DNA of 64,000 bases from Candidatus Obscuribacterales bacterium (lineage in GTDB: Bacteria; Cyanobacteriota; Vampirovibrionia; Obscuribacterales; Obscuribacteraceae), in contig JACKCM010000001.1 of NCBI GenBank assembly GCA_020634035.1, positions 124,001 to 188,000 on the forward strand. The letters run 5' to 3'. Both the position numbers and the translations under genes were made by a program. Positions 44,277-54,131 of the stretch are shown here, in pieces (the first letter of the stretch is position 1; each line of letters starts with the position of its first letter). The notes beneath the pieces are model-generated. The model did not search any database and was not told where the DNA came from. It saw only the letters and a program-made list of their open reading frames with translations.

Positions 44277-45419
44277 ATGGACCTCTATAAAAACAAGAAA
44301 ACCATCACATCAATGACCCTGGCATTCGCTCTTCTGGCAAGTGCAGGCCTCTCGCCATGCCTGGTCAAACCGGTATTCGCCCAGGCGACATTGCAGGCCA
44401 GTAGCGCCATTGAAGGGACAAAATCAGCCCTTTCCGATTTCGACGGCAAGCTCGAATTTCCTATGTCTGAAAGCGAAAGAAGCGAGAGTCAGGCAGAAGT
44501 AAACAGTTTTCGCACATCGTTCAAAACACCATCTCCCACTTCTCTCTCGGCAGATCAAGTAAATAGTGCTGCCGAGGCAGCTCTGACGGCGGCAAAAGCA
44601 GCCGGCCAAGAAGCGACAAGCGGAGACCGCAAAGTAGCAATCAAAAAATTTACCGAGGCCAGAATAGCTCTGTTGAAGGCTCGGGCTCTTCTAACCGCCT
44701 TTGAAAGTCTACCAACCGGCAAAAGCAGCCCCCAGCTCAGCGCCGGAGCCAGAAAAGATGATCAGTTGCTGGAAGCCAGAAGAGCCACTAGCGGCTTCAA
44801 TTCTGGCATTCCAAACAGCAGCGTCGGCGACGGCAGTTCCTCTGTGCATATAGGACCCACCGGTATTAGAGTGCTGGAACAATCCTCTAGCGGAGTCAAT
44901 CGCACCGACGTCAACATCAGCCCCGGCAGCATTTCGGTGCGTGACTCGGGCACTCCCGGATTCGGCAGCACCACCACTATCGATATCAATTCGCTTACAG
45001 GCCAGGCACCGAATGGCAGTTTGGGCCAGGCGATCAACAACCTGGTTAGCGGCACAGTCAATTCGGCACTGGGAACCGCCCAGACAGCCACTTCAACTGC
45101 ACTTGGCGTTGCCGGTTTCAATACTTCCGGCGCCACCACCGGTAACACTGTCACGGTCACCGGCTCGTATCAAGAGAGAAGCTTGAATCTCAAAGGACAG
45201 AATCTGGTCATAACCGGACACCACAACAACCTGCATATCACAGGTTTTTGCAATTCGATTTCAGTGACCGGCCATGACAATGTTTCCACTCTCGACCTGG
45301 TCAACAATATCTCGGTGACAGGTCATGACAACCGGGTTCTCTGGAGAAATGGCCCCAACGGAGCACAACCCGGAACCAGTTTACTCGGCAGCCGAAACCA
45401 GATTTCCAGGATTCATTAA
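44277..45419 (+). CDS. Exported protein with C-terminal DUF3060-like repeats
   Basis: A 380-aa secreted protein. A signal peptide ends near VFA-QA (residue 35/36). Residues 40-165 are helical and Ala-rich; 190-290 are Ser/Gly/Thr-rich; the last 80 residues contain repeats of the ITGHHNN/VTGHDN type, the beta-solenoid-like DUF3060 pattern in which short strands alternate with polar turns. Such domains are found in surface or periplasmic proteins of unknown function. GTTGAGGAGC precedes the ATG. Monocistronic. Confidence 0.8.
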   Translation: MDLYKNKKTITSMTLAFALLASAGLSPCLVKPVFAQATLQASSAIEGTKSALSDFDGKLEFPMSESERSESQAEVNSFRTSFKTPSPTSLSADQVNSAAEAALTAAKAAGQEATSGDRKVAIKKFTEARIALLKARALLTAFESLPTGKSSPQLSAGARKDDQLLEARRATSGFNSGIPNSSVGDGSSSVHIGPTGIRVLEQSSSGVNRTDVNISPGSISVRDSGTPGFGSTTTIDINSLTGQAPNGSLGQAINNLVSGTVNSALGTAQTATSTALGVAGFNTSGATTGNTVTVTGSYQERSLNLKGQNLVITGHHNNLHITGFCNSISVTGHDNVSTLDLVNNISVTGHDNRVLWRNGPNGAQPGTSLLGSRNQISRIH

Positions 45420-45937
45420 CTAGTTTATAAGAGGCCTTGCGCTAGCTTCCCAAATTTCTTCGGCATCGAAATACGTTGCCGAAAAGCCGGGCACACAAAC
45501 CTACTGACATCCGAAGCTGACATCTAAAATCGAAACTCGTCCAAAGAGCTATGATTCAGAGATCTAGAAACTCATAGAACCTTAGATATTAAGAATCAAT
45601 ATCCCTTGCTCTTGATTATTTCAATAGATTAGAAAGAGTTGTCTATCCCGTCTCCAAACCAAGGCAAGTTTTTCTCGACCCGAGCAATCAATTCCTCATC
45701 CCTACGCCTGTCGCATCGATTCACCAGAAGACCATGTCTTCCGGATGATTACGTCCAGGCTAAATGCAGACCGCCATTGCGATCCCGAGGAGATTGTTTC
45801 AGGAAGAGTTAGCTTACCGGTTAGAGACAGGGAAGATTCGAGGGGAGAGAACCGGCTTATCGAGCGGAACTCTCCAGCTCACACGTAAGAAATATTCTAT
45901 TTCTATCAACCACCAACAAACTCAATACGAGGTGTGT
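45420..45937. other. Intergenic region, no gene supported
   Basis: This 518-bp gap contains the leader of the Cys-rich gene. The upstream frame open from 45764 has no ribosome-binding site and an unconvincing composition. No repeat copy. Confidence 0.5.
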
Positions 45938-46261
45938 ATGACAGAAGACACCATTCTGATGGGCTGTTCATGCGGAAGTTCAGGAGGCTGTTCCACCACT
46001 GGTTGCACCGGTGATGCCACCACCTGCTCTGCCGATCCCTGCTGCAGAAAAGGCGATGCTGATTCCGGCGCCGACAACGATACCGATACCAGGACCGACT
46101 CCGAAGCGAAGAGCTGCCCCAATTGCGGCTCCGAACTGAAGAGCGGTTTGAAGTACACGGACATCTGCCTCGAATGCGAACCGGCTTACAAGGCTCGCTG
46201 CGGCGGCTGCCAGCGCATCCTCTGGGATTGCATGTGCATCAAGCCGCATACCTGGGAATGA
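45938..46261 (+). CDS. Cys-rich zinc-ribbon protein, 107 aa
   Basis: Starts at 45938, where GAGGTGTGT precedes the ATG. The first 40 residues are dense in Cys, Gly, Ser and Thr (MGCSCGSSGG...), the next 20 are Asp-rich and low-complexity, and the C-terminal 45 residues contain three CxxC-like pairs (CPNCG, CLEC, CGGC) plus a final CMC, typical of treble-clef or zinc-ribbon folds that bind two zinc ions. Metal storage or nucleic-acid binding are both possible. It stands alone with its own strong terminator. Confidence 0.75.
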   Translation: MTEDTILMGCSCGSSGGCSTTGCTGDATTCSADPCCRKGDADSGADNDTDTRTDSEAKSCPNCGSELKSGLKYTDICLECEPAYKARCGGCQRILWDCMCIKPHTWE

Positions 46262-46342
46262 TCCGCATGTTTTGATTGAAGAGCGAATCGAATCGATTTG
46301 ATTCTATTCGTTTTGACTTGATTCGCTCGCCGAGATGAGGGT

Positions 46343-46385
46343 GTGGTCCCCGGTATTAACTGATTTCAGTTCACCGGGGATCCAC
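46343..46385 (+). terminator. Intrinsic terminator
   Basis: An 11-bp stem with one bulge (GTGG-T-CCCCGGT with ACCGGGG-A-CCAC) is followed by T-rich sequence ending in seven Ts. Confidence 0.8.
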
Positions 46386-46444
46386 CTTCTTCTCATTTTT
46401 TTGAATGACCATAGCCTCTCTTTCTTTTTCAAAACACATATTTT

Positions 46445-46459
46445 ACTATCTTTTATAGT
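46445..46459. repeat. ACTAT-N5-ATAGT repeat, copy 8 (perfect)
   Basis: ACTAT-CTTTT-ATAGT, between facing terminators of the Cys-rich gene (plus) and the acidic helical gene (minus). Confidence 0.65.
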
Positions 46460-46483
46460 TTGTAGACAACAAAAACGAAACGA

Positions 46484-46520
46484 GCTGGAAGAGCTCGGGT
46501 CGAAACCCGAGTCTTCCAGC
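46484..46520 (-). terminator. Intrinsic terminator, minus strand
   Basis: GCTGGAAGA pairs with TCTTCCAGC and CTCGGGT with ACCCGAG, with one bulged G and a CGAA tetraloop. T-rich sequence follows on the minus strand (TCGTTTCGTTTTTG). Confidence 0.85.
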
Positions 46521-46586
46521 CGTATTTCCATGGCGTCATCAGTCCGACGGCCTTAACCGACGGGCTGTTGACGTCAATCAGAGCAT

Positions 46587-47054
46587 TCAGGCGGCTTCGG
46601 CGGCGATCCGATCAGCGTCGGCGAGCTTCGCCTCGGCTTTGTCCAGAAGGCCTTCGATCACCGGGATCATCGTGGTGCAGGTCTCGTAGATGAAGGGCTG
46701 AATCGCGTCGGGCTCGACGCCGAACTGCTCGGCCATCATCTCGGCGACGCCCTCGGCCAGCTCGATGAGAGCCTCGAAGAGGCCACCTTCGGCGCCGTCG
46801 GCGTCGGAGTCGGCGTCATCGGATTCGTCGACTTCGGGCCTGGAGAGATACTGCAGGCTCTCGCCCAGCTGTTCGGCCATGGCGTAGGCCTGCTTGGCCA
46901 TGGCGAAGGCGACCAGACGGGCGGCCTGGGCAGCGGCCGGTCCTTCGGCGAGCTTGTCGTTGAGAACGGTCTGAATCGCTTCGATACGGCTCGCGATGGC
47001 ATCGTTGCTGGACTGCATCTCGGCAAGGGTCATGGCGGTGGCGTTGTCGGTCAC
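46587..47054 (-). CDS. Acidic helical protein, 155 aa
   Basis: I start at a GTG at 47054 preceded by GGAGACACAACC; ATG starts at 47093 and 47117 in the same frame lack such a site. The product is Ala/Glu-rich and almost entirely helical, with an Asp-rich low-complexity linker (ESDDADSDADGAEGG) in the middle. It has no recognisable domain. The composition is strongly GC-rich like the genes of the 18-35 kb block. Confidence 0.65.
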   Translation of the reverse strand: MTDNATAMTLAEMQSSNDAIASRIEAIQTVLNDKLAEGPAAAQAARLVAFAMAKQAYAMAEQLGESLQYLSRPEVDESDDADSDADGAEGGLFEALIELAEGVAEMMAEQFGVEPDAIQPFIYETCTTMIPVIEGLLDKAEAKLADADRIAAEAA

Positions 47055-47420
47055 GGTTGTGTCTCCACGATTGGGTTTTGGAAAGCTTTCCATCACGAAT
47101 TCTTGTATACCGCACATAGACCTGAGACCCCGCCTGGAGATATTCCAGAGAAGTGCGACGGAGGCTCTTGTATTTGCTAGGTCTTGAGCGGTTTGATCAG
47201 ATTCGAGTCGATTCCGATAAGAAGGTGATGAAAAGCTATCTCCTTCTTACACGGACTCTATTACTGAGCCAATAAAGGCTTGTAAAAGCATCCACTTTAC
47301 AACCGTTTACCGCCCGGACGACAGTCTTTTCGACAAGATTCCAGCCCGGAGACTGGCCGAAATCTTTTCCTGCCTATAGCTAGCGCTAGCGTCTAAGAAA
47401 ACACTGCCAGCCTTGCAAAA
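47055..47420. other. Intergenic region, nothing supported
   Basis: This 366-bp gap lies between two minus-strand genes and must carry the promoter of the acidic helical gene. A palindromic GCTAGCGCTAGC lies near 47381-47392. No gene found. Confidence 0.45.
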
Positions 47421-48425
47421 TCAGGCAATTTTTAAAGAACAATGTTTTCTGTCATCAGCGACCAGCTCGATAAAGTCCTGAAAGAGCCTCTCCATGCAGG
47501 AGCGATCGCCCGGGTCCACCTGACCGGCTGCCTGCCTGGGGTGACCACCTTTGCCGTACTTCCTGGCCAGCGGTCTTAAATCGACACAGGGATCGGAAGA
47601 ACGGAAAGAGACATAACCATCACCTCTTACCGTGCAGGAATGCCGGCTGTAATAGGTAAGCTGGCCGGAAACCGCCCGATGCAAAACCGGGTCGGCATCG
47701 GCAAGAACGGCAAATGCCAGCTCTCCGTCCTCGCTGAAGCGAATGTCGGCATTCTTCAGAGCATAAAGACTGCGTGGCTCTTTATGGTCTATAAGACGAG
47801 CTTGATAGTACTCGAGAAGCTCATCGGTCAAGCCGTGCTCAGTCAATGCGGCAAGATATCTGGCTGCCCTGGCCGGCTGATTTTGCCGCAGCCAGTAAGT
47901 ATCGGTAAGAATAGAGACTGCCAGAATCGGCTCATAGATACCGAAACGCTCCATCAAGAGACAACCTGCCGACGGGGCGCTTTTTAAATAAGCCTCGTCG
48001 TCATCCCTGAATTCATCGCCATGGTGATCGATGGTATAAACAGGCACCGCCCCCGGATTAAAACCGATGCGCTCGGGTCTGCCGTCCACCACCACGATCT
48101 CATCGGGTACCCAGGACAAAAGCAGGGTCTGATAGGCGACTTCGAGATTGTCACAGGTAAGACCCGGGCCGACAATACTGAGCATAGAAGGATGCAGCTC
48201 TGCTTCAGTCAGGATCCAGTCTAGAGTACGGAACATACTGCGGGTCGGCAAAGTATAGGCTTCTTTGCCGCTTTTGCGAAGGTAATGAATCAACGCCCTG
48301 GTTGAAGCAACAGAGTCTCCATCCACCGGTTGCTCGGGACCGACCACCAGAGTTCTTTTGGCCCAATGCCGACGACTTAGTTTACGATCTAAAACCTGTA
48401 TTGCTTTCTTTATCAAGGTTTTCAT
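47421..48425 (-). CDS. DHH-family phosphoesterase
   Basis: A 334-aa protein of the DHH superfamily, which includes RecJ, pyrophosphatases and NrnA/GdpP-type phosphodiesterases. Metal-binding motifs are visible as DGDS (residues 35-38) and IDHHG (near 127-131), with a further Asp in the SILTDTYWLR segment, and the DHHA1 glycine-rich motif as GGHPRQAAG near the C-terminus. The cut substrate could be a nano-RNA, cyclic dinucleotide or pAp; the sequence does not decide. No membrane segment. Confidence 0.85.
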   Translation of the reverse strand: MKTLIKKAIQVLDRKLSRRHWAKRTLVVGPEQPVDGDSVASTRALIHYLRKSGKEAYTLPTRSMFRTLDWILTEAELHPSMLSIVGPGLTCDNLEVAYQTLLLSWVPDEIVVVDGRPERIGFNPGAVPVYTIDHHGDEFRDDDEAYLKSAPSAGCLLMERFGIYEPILAVSILTDTYWLRQNQPARAARYLAALTEHGLTDELLEYYQARLIDHKEPRSLYALKNADIRFSEDGELAFAVLADADPVLHRAVSGQLTYYSRHSCTVRGDGYVSFRSSDPCVDLRPLARKYGKGGHPRQAAGQVDPGDRSCMERLFQDFIELVADDRKHCSLKIA

Positions 48426-48707
48426 GGCACTGCTCCTTTGTGAGCCGGCTTTGGTGAAGTGAAGGCGAGCGATAGCTCAGCATCGTGATGCCGGCCATAC
48501 TTCGCCCCTTTACCTACTTTCAGCCGTTTGTTGGATAAATTGCTTCTCTTGTCCGGAATGAATTGAAGAGTTACTGATACTTCCAGACTAGAGACCGTTC
48601 AGCGTTTGTCCAAGAAGAGAACGAATTAAATCTCCTGGATAGAAGCATTTCTACCTGGCTCACCTCTATTTAATAGATTGTGCGAGAGTTCACGCGAACC
48701 GTGAAGA

Positions 48708-49982
48708 TCAGACCCCGCCTCGAAGCGCCATCGCTTTGGCTACTCTATCCAGGGCGATCATATAAGCGGACTCTCGATAGCTGGTCTGATGCTCTTTAGA
48801 GTGGGCAGAAACCTGACTGTAGGCTTTAACCATAATCTGTTCGAGCTCAGAGCGAACCCGTTCAAGATCCCAGTAATGGTTCTGCAGGTTTTGCACCCAT
48901 TCGAAATAAGAGACGATCACACCGCCTGCATTGGCCAGAATATCCGGCACAACAAAAACGCCTTTCTCTTTCAGAATCTTATCGGCTTCGGCCTGGGTAC
49001 AGTCGTTGGCGCCTTCTGAAATAATCCTGGCTTTGATCTTGTCTACGTTCCTGGTGTTGATGGCATTTTCCAGAGCAGCCGGAATGAGGATATCGCAATC
49101 CTGCTCGAGCAGCTCCTCGTTGGTCATCCAATCTGCTCCGGCAAAGCCTTTTAGATTGCCGTTCTTGTGATAATAGGCTTCGGCTTCAGCCAGGCTGAAT
49201 CCTTTAGGATTGTAGATAGCCCCTTTCGAGGTACTGACTCCGACCACCACCGAACCGTATTCCTCTTCAATAATTCTGGCACCAAAAGAGGCGAGGTTGC
49301 CGAAGCCCTGGAAGATAACCCTGGCACCAGATAGATTCAGACCGATCTCTCTGGCCGCTTCCCGGGCCATCAATACTGCACCACGACCGGTGGCTTCATC
49401 TCGGCCGAGACTACCGCCCAGTTCAATCGGCTTGCCTGTCACCACACCTGGCTTCTGACCATATTTCTGGCAATAAGCGTCCACTATCCAGGCCATGATC
49501 TGACCGCCGGTGTTCACGTCAGGAGCCGGAATGTCTTTCTCGGGACCGATTGTAGTACCCAGCAGATAGGTAAAATTGCGGGTAAGAATCTCTACTTCTC
49601 TCGGGCTCATCTTACGGGGGTCCACAGCGATACCACCTTTGCCACCACCAAAGGGTACATTCACCACTGCAGTTTTCAAAGTCATCAGGTAAGCGAGGGT
49701 TTTGACTTCTTCCAGATCGACATCAGGATGATAACGAAGACCTCCTTTAAAAGGTCCCCGGGCGTCGTTATGTTGCACGCGATATCCCTGGTAAGTCTTG
49801 TAGGTTCCATCATCCAGCCGCACGGGCACTTCTACGATGATCTGTCGTTTAGGCTTGATAATTGACTGGAGAAGATCCGCATCTACTTTAGGGTAGTCTC
49901 TGATTATTCTCTCAGTCGCCTCTTTCGTATAAGTCTCGACTGACTTTTCGGCTACCTTTTTCTTCTTTACGGTGGAACTCAT
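48708..49982 (-). CDS. gdhA: Glutamate dehydrogenase
   Basis: A 424-aa hexameric-type enzyme that interconverts glutamate and 2-oxoglutarate plus ammonia with NAD(P). The substrate domain has GPFKGGLRYHP and FGGGKGG (catalytic Lys about 115), followed by DIPAPDVNTG with the catalytic Asp. The Rossmann segment VIFQGFGNLAS indicates the coenzyme site. Length fits the bacterial/archaeal 420-residue subfamily. The N-terminal 15 residues are Lys-rich. Monocistronic; no regulatory element was recognised in the 97-bp upstream region. Confidence 0.95.
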   Translation of the reverse strand: MSSTVKKKKVAEKSVETYTKEATERIIRDYPKVDADLLQSIIKPKRQIIVEVPVRLDDGTYKTYQGYRVQHNDARGPFKGGLRYHPDVDLEEVKTLAYLMTLKTAVVNVPFGGGKGGIAVDPRKMSPREVEILTRNFTYLLGTTIGPEKDIPAPDVNTGGQIMAWIVDAYCQKYGQKPGVVTGKPIELGGSLGRDEATGRGAVLMAREAAREIGLNLSGARVIFQGFGNLASFGARIIEEEYGSVVVGVSTSKGAIYNPKGFSLAEAEAYYHKNGNLKGFAGADWMTNEELLEQDCDILIPAALENAINTRNVDKIKARIISEGANDCTQAEADKILKEKGVFVVPDILANAGGVIVSYFEWVQNLQNHYWDLERVRSELEQIMVKAYSQVSAHSKEHQTSYRESAYMIALDRVAKAMALRGGV

Positions 49983-50079
49983 TTTGCTCTCCCGATTCTT
50001 ACCGATTCCTAGTACCGAGCCAGTATAGCTTATCTAACTCGGAAGCTTTTCTACTTTGCATGTTAGATTCCGGTATCAA

Positions 50080-51279
50080 TTATACCGACTCGATAATGGC
50101 TTGAAGCGCTTCTATCAAAGCTTCCAGATCAGAAAGGGTATTCTGAGGACCGAAACTGACTCTGCATAAGCCGCTATCAATTGTACCCAGGCTTCGATGA
50201 GCCTGGGCGGCACAATGCAAACCGGCTCGCACCGCTATCGAATACCGGCTATCCAGTTGGTCGGCCAGGATCTGCGGCGATATTTCATTAACAGAAAATG
50301 AGACCAACGGCATACGGAGGGGATAATCCCCAGCCGCATTCTCACCAGTAGAAATGCCGACAATCTCAATATTGTTTTGCCCTAGAGCCCAATCCAAGAA
50401 AGCGTTACAGAGAGCCAGCTCCTGCTTCAAAAGCGACTCCGGGTCTTTCTCTTGTAGCCACTTTACCGCTGCGGCCAGAGCATGAATATCATGGCCTGGC
50501 ATGGTTCCTGCTTCGAGGCGATCCGGATAGAAAGCTGGTATGTCATAGCTTTCCGAACCAGAACCGGTGCCTCCGGCAATGAGCGGCCGCAAATCAAAAT
50601 CAGGAGCGATATAAAGAAGACCGACTCCGGGCGGACCCGGCAAACCCTTGTGACCGGAGGCACAAAAGAAACTGATATCAGTGCCGGAAAGGTTGAGAGG
50701 CAACTTTCCAGCAATCTGTGCTCCGTCAACCAGGCAGGGGACATTGTATTCTTTGCACAGCGAGGCGGCCGCCTCGAACGGGAGTACAAGCCCGGTGACA
50801 TTGCTGGCGGCAACTATGGCGCAAAGCCGAATCTTTTTATGCTTCTCAGCCAAGATATCCTTCAATTCCGACAGGTCTAAAAGACCGTTTTTATCAGGGT
50901 TGAGGGCTATGTGTTCGATGCCCCGAGCAGCGACCATCTGTTCTATAGGACGAGTTACCGCATTATGCTCCATGCCGCTTGTGATTACACAGTCACCACT
51001 GGCGGCATCACCCAGAACCGATTTGATTACTTGATTCAGCGAGGCTGTGCAGCCGGGGGTAAAAATCAAGCGCTCCTCGGTCTTTATTCCAAAGAATGCT
51101 GCAATCTCCTGCCGCGCCTCCATTATTCTTCTGGCTCCATAAAGAGAAGCGGCATGGGCACCCCGGCCAGGATTCCCGGCATGCTCGAGATACTCTACCA
51201 TGGCATCGACGACCGGTCGGGGCTTGGGAAAACTGGTGGCGGCGTTGTCCAGATAGATTTTGATTTTTTGCATTTTCAT
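50080..51279 (-). CDS. Cysteine desulfurase family protein (class V aminotransferase)
   Basis: A 399-aa PLP enzyme that releases sulfur (or selenium) from cysteine. His105, Asp185 in VDGAQ and the PLP lysine Lys211 in SGHKG are in place, and Cys356 in the loop GLHCAAQAH is the likely persulfide carrier. The N-terminal YLDNAATSFPKP and the LHCAAQAH loop match the TIGR01977-type subgroup, which often neighbours DUF3343 proteins and selenium-utilisation genes. A DUF3343-like gene lies about 3 kb away (54132). Confidence 0.9.
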   Translation of the reverse strand: MKMQKIKIYLDNAATSFPKPRPVVDAMVEYLEHAGNPGRGAHAASLYGARRIMEARQEIAAFFGIKTEERLIFTPGCTASLNQVIKSVLGDAASGDCVITSGMEHNAVTRPIEQMVAARGIEHIALNPDKNGLLDLSELKDILAEKHKKIRLCAIVAASNVTGLVLPFEAAASLCKEYNVPCLVDGAQIAGKLPLNLSGTDISFFCASGHKGLPGPPGVGLLYIAPDFDLRPLIAGGTGSGSESYDIPAFYPDRLEAGTMPGHDIHALAAAVKWLQEKDPESLLKQELALCNAFLDWALGQNNIEIVGISTGENAAGDYPLRMPLVSFSVNEISPQILADQLDSRYSIAVRAGLHCAAQAHRSLGTIDSGLCRVSFGPQNTLSDLEALIEALQAIIESV

Positions 51280-51387
51280 GGTTGTCCGGGCTCTAGCCTG
51301 AACGGTATGCTAGCATAGCTTCCATGCCCAAAAAATTACCAGCCGATTCCAACTTTTCGGAACCGCCACGCTCTATCGATACTATAA

Positions 51388-53724
51388 GTGAGTAAATTCC
51401 TCAATCTAGCAGTTTCTCTAAGTTTGCTTGTCGCATCCAGTACAGCCTGTACAAATGCACCGGCAGCCTCTCCTGCAGGCGCGGCCAATGCACCGACAGC
51501 CTCTACTCTGGCTGCACCGGAAAGCGGTGTATTCAATGCTTCGATCCCACTGCGCAACGCTCTGGGACTGCTCGCCAGTGGTCGCGAAACCGAGGCACTC
51601 GAGGCTTTATCCGATATCAAGAAAGGAGCCGCCTCCAGCCAGGAAGACCGGGAGCTTGCCTCTTATCTGCTCGCCTTGCATTTAACAAGTCAAACAAATC
51701 AGAAAGACCCTCAAATTCTAGGACAGGCAGCCGATCTATACAGTGCCGCCTTCTCTAACAAAGTTCTGGGCAACTTCGCCAGACTTAAAGCCGCTGAACT
51801 TCTAGAAAAATCGAATGATGAAGAGAAGCTCCAGTCTTTTCTCGAACCGACAGAAAGAAGAATCGCTGCTCAAAAGCCGTCATCCGTAGACCAGCAGATA
51901 GATGCCCGTATTCTCTATGCTCTAGCCCAGTCGTATTTTCGCGCCCAGAACTATGACAGAGCCCGCTCGACCCTTGCTTTAATCAAGAAAAACTTCCCGT
52001 CCACTGCCTATGCCACCGGTTCTTCTTATTACCTCGGCAGAATCGCTATGGAACAGGACAAAGATTATAGTGCTGCGTTTGCACAATTTCGTGAATATCT
52101 CAAGAAAAGCCCCGGGGGCAGATTTGCGCCAGAGATTGTACGAACCTTGCAAGAGCTGGCCGGTTATGGCACCGGCAATGACACCACAGCTGCAGCAGGC
52201 TCTGGCGAAACCCAGGCAAAGATCAATCTCACAGACAGCGATCACAACCAGATGGCCTATGCCTGTTATCGACACACACTCTGGAAGATGGCCCTGGATG
52301 AATGGGCAATTTCGGGCAATCGTCACATTTTGCGCCCCATCTGCATGGCACGCACCGGCGCCAAGCAAGAAGCCGTCAATGAATATCTATCCATCGTCAA
52401 AGCAGATCCTAAGAACGCTCTTGTAATCAATGCCGCCACCGAACTGGCAAAACCGCTGACCAAGGCCGAAGCTCTATCCCTCTGGAAGGCACTCGCCCCC
52501 TTGCCGGTCAAAGGGCAAGACGAAATACTATGGAATATCGGGAAAAGAGACAAATCCGCAGAGTATTCATCCTATAAAAAAATAGTCGACAGCTATCCGA
52601 CTTCGAGCCATGTCGACGACGCTTTATGGTGGCTCATATGGCACCATATAGACGCGAGTTACCATACCAAAGGCAAAGCTCGCAGCGCCCATCTCACCCA
52701 GGCAGCAAAGCTTTGCGTTGTCGGTGTACAAAAATTCCCAAACAGCGAGCTTGCTCCTCTCTATGCTTTCTGGAGCGGCAAAATACATGAAAGAACCGGT
52801 CACCGTGCCGAAGCGATCAATATTTACCGAACAACAACCGAACGCTATCCTCTAAGCTATTACGGCTATCGCTCCAAACATAGAGCAGATCATTTGAGCT
52901 CTCTGCTTCGCAAAAGCAAAGACCCCTCAGCAAAAGTAGTTCCTGATCGGATGTGGCATATCCATCCCCAGCGTCACAGCCCTGCCACCAATTGGCAGTG
53001 GCCCGCTCCACCGAAACTCTTCAGCTGGAGCCAGATGAGCAAGCAAGCAGGCACTCTGCCCACAGCGCTTGCATGGCTGGGAGATTATGATTCTGCGCTA
53101 TCCTTGCTGCCTTCATCAGCTCCCAAATACTTCCGCGGCTGGCTCATGGTTCAGAACGGTCAGGTTTTGAGGGGACTGGGACTGGTGGCATGGAAACTAA
53201 AGGGTAAGCCAGAGAGAACTCCTTTCTGGTTCTTCGCCTATCCCCTGGCCTATTCTGCCGACATAGACAGAGAAGCCAGAAAGCACGGTGTAGATCCGCT
53301 TCTCGCCCACGGATTGATTCGTCAGGAATCGCGCTATGACCCGAACGCCCGCAGTCGCTCCAACGCGATGGGACTGATGCAATTGTTGAAAGGCACCGCC
53401 TATGGGGTGGCAAAACACAATGGTATCACCCTGGCTTCAACGGAACAGATCTTCGAACCCGAGACAAATATCAAGCTGGGATGCGCATATTTAGGCTATG
53501 TTCTGCGGGGAAAAGAGGGCAATGCCATGCTGGCTGTGGCTTCTTACAATGGTGGTCCGAACGCTGTGAAGCGCTGGATGATCAAGCATAAAGCCTCTGG
53601 AATCAATGACATGGATTATTTCGTCGAGAACATTCCGTTTCGCGAAACACGAGGCTATGTGCGCAAAGTTTTCTCGAACTACTGGAATTACGAGACTCTA
53701 TATTTGAATAAGAAAAAGAATTAG
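51388..53724 (+). CDS. Soluble lytic murein transglycosylase-like protein (Slt)
   Basis: A 778-aa exported protein that cleaves peptidoglycan glycan strands to 1,6-anhydromuramyl products. An N-terminal signal segment ends at SSTAC (Cys21), a possible lipoprotein box, so it may be membrane-anchored. Residues 40-600 are a long helical superhelix with TPR-like repeats. The C-terminal SLT domain (about 630-760) has the catalytic glutamate in LIRQESRYDP, then NAMGLMQL and the VASYNGGP motif. The GTG at 51388 is the start; no strong ribosome-binding site precedes it. The stop overlaps the convergent zinc-ribbon gene. Confidence 0.9.
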   Translation: MSKFLNLAVSLSLLVASSTACTNAPAASPAGAANAPTASTLAAPESGVFNASIPLRNALGLLASGRETEALEALSDIKKGAASSQEDRELASYLLALHLTSQTNQKDPQILGQAADLYSAAFSNKVLGNFARLKAAELLEKSNDEEKLQSFLEPTERRIAAQKPSSVDQQIDARILYALAQSYFRAQNYDRARSTLALIKKNFPSTAYATGSSYYLGRIAMEQDKDYSAAFAQFREYLKKSPGGRFAPEIVRTLQELAGYGTGNDTTAAAGSGETQAKINLTDSDHNQMAYACYRHTLWKMALDEWAISGNRHILRPICMARTGAKQEAVNEYLSIVKADPKNALVINAATELAKPLTKAEALSLWKALAPLPVKGQDEILWNIGKRDKSAEYSSYKKIVDSYPTSSHVDDALWWLIWHHIDASYHTKGKARSAHLTQAAKLCVVGVQKFPNSELAPLYAFWSGKIHERTGHRAEAINIYRTTTERYPLSYYGYRSKHRADHLSSLLRKSKDPSAKVVPDRMWHIHPQRHSPATNWQWPAPPKLFSWSQMSKQAGTLPTALAWLGDYDSALSLLPSSAPKYFRGWLMVQNGQVLRGLGLVAWKLKGKPERTPFWFFAYPLAYSADIDREARKHGVDPLLAHGLIRQESRYDPNARSRSNAMGLMQLLKGTAYGVAKHNGITLASTEQIFEPETNIKLGCAYLGYVLRGKEGNAMLAVASYNGGPNAVKRWMIKHKASGINDMDYFVENIPFRETRGYVRKVFSNYWNYETLYLNKKKN

Positions 53725-53942
53725 CCCAGAGCCGGCTTTTCTTGCCCGGATTCGCCCGATTTGTTCTCTTCGACACGTGCTCCGAAGAAACGCGAAAGGA
53801 TGTTGCTGCGCTTAGCAGCACCAGAACCGGATTCTGCTTGATCTACGCTGTCCGGTTTAGGGATTCTATAGCCGCACGTAGTACACAATCGCTTCTTCTC
53901 GGCGATCTTGAAATTACAACGTGGACATAGGTAGTAATGCAT
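53721..53942 (-). CDS. Small zinc-ribbon protein, 73 aa
   Basis: Starts at 53942 with an AAGAAGGGA site. The first 25 residues hold CPRC and CTTC, a four-Cys zinc ribbon; the rest is polar, with a possible amphipathic segment near SRFFGARV. Such proteins usually bind nucleic acid or act as zinc-dependent adaptors. It overlaps the 3' end of slt by 4 bases on the opposite strand. Confidence 0.7.
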   Translation of the reverse strand: MHYYLCPRCNFKIAEKKRLCTTCGYRIPKPDSVDQAESGSGAAKRSNILSRFFGARVEENKSGESGQEKPALG

Positions 53943-54131
53943 TTCAATCCCTTCTTTCTATCGAGTAGTATAACACGGAAAACCAAGAGTGGAAGCGTGT
54001 TTCGGAGGCATTGCGCTAGCTTTACCCAACATTTTACCTATATCTAACTTTCCCGATATAGCGCCACCGAAAACCTCCTGACATGCTATTTTTGCAGAGG
54101 TCTTACACTTCCTGAACCGACAGTACAGTTG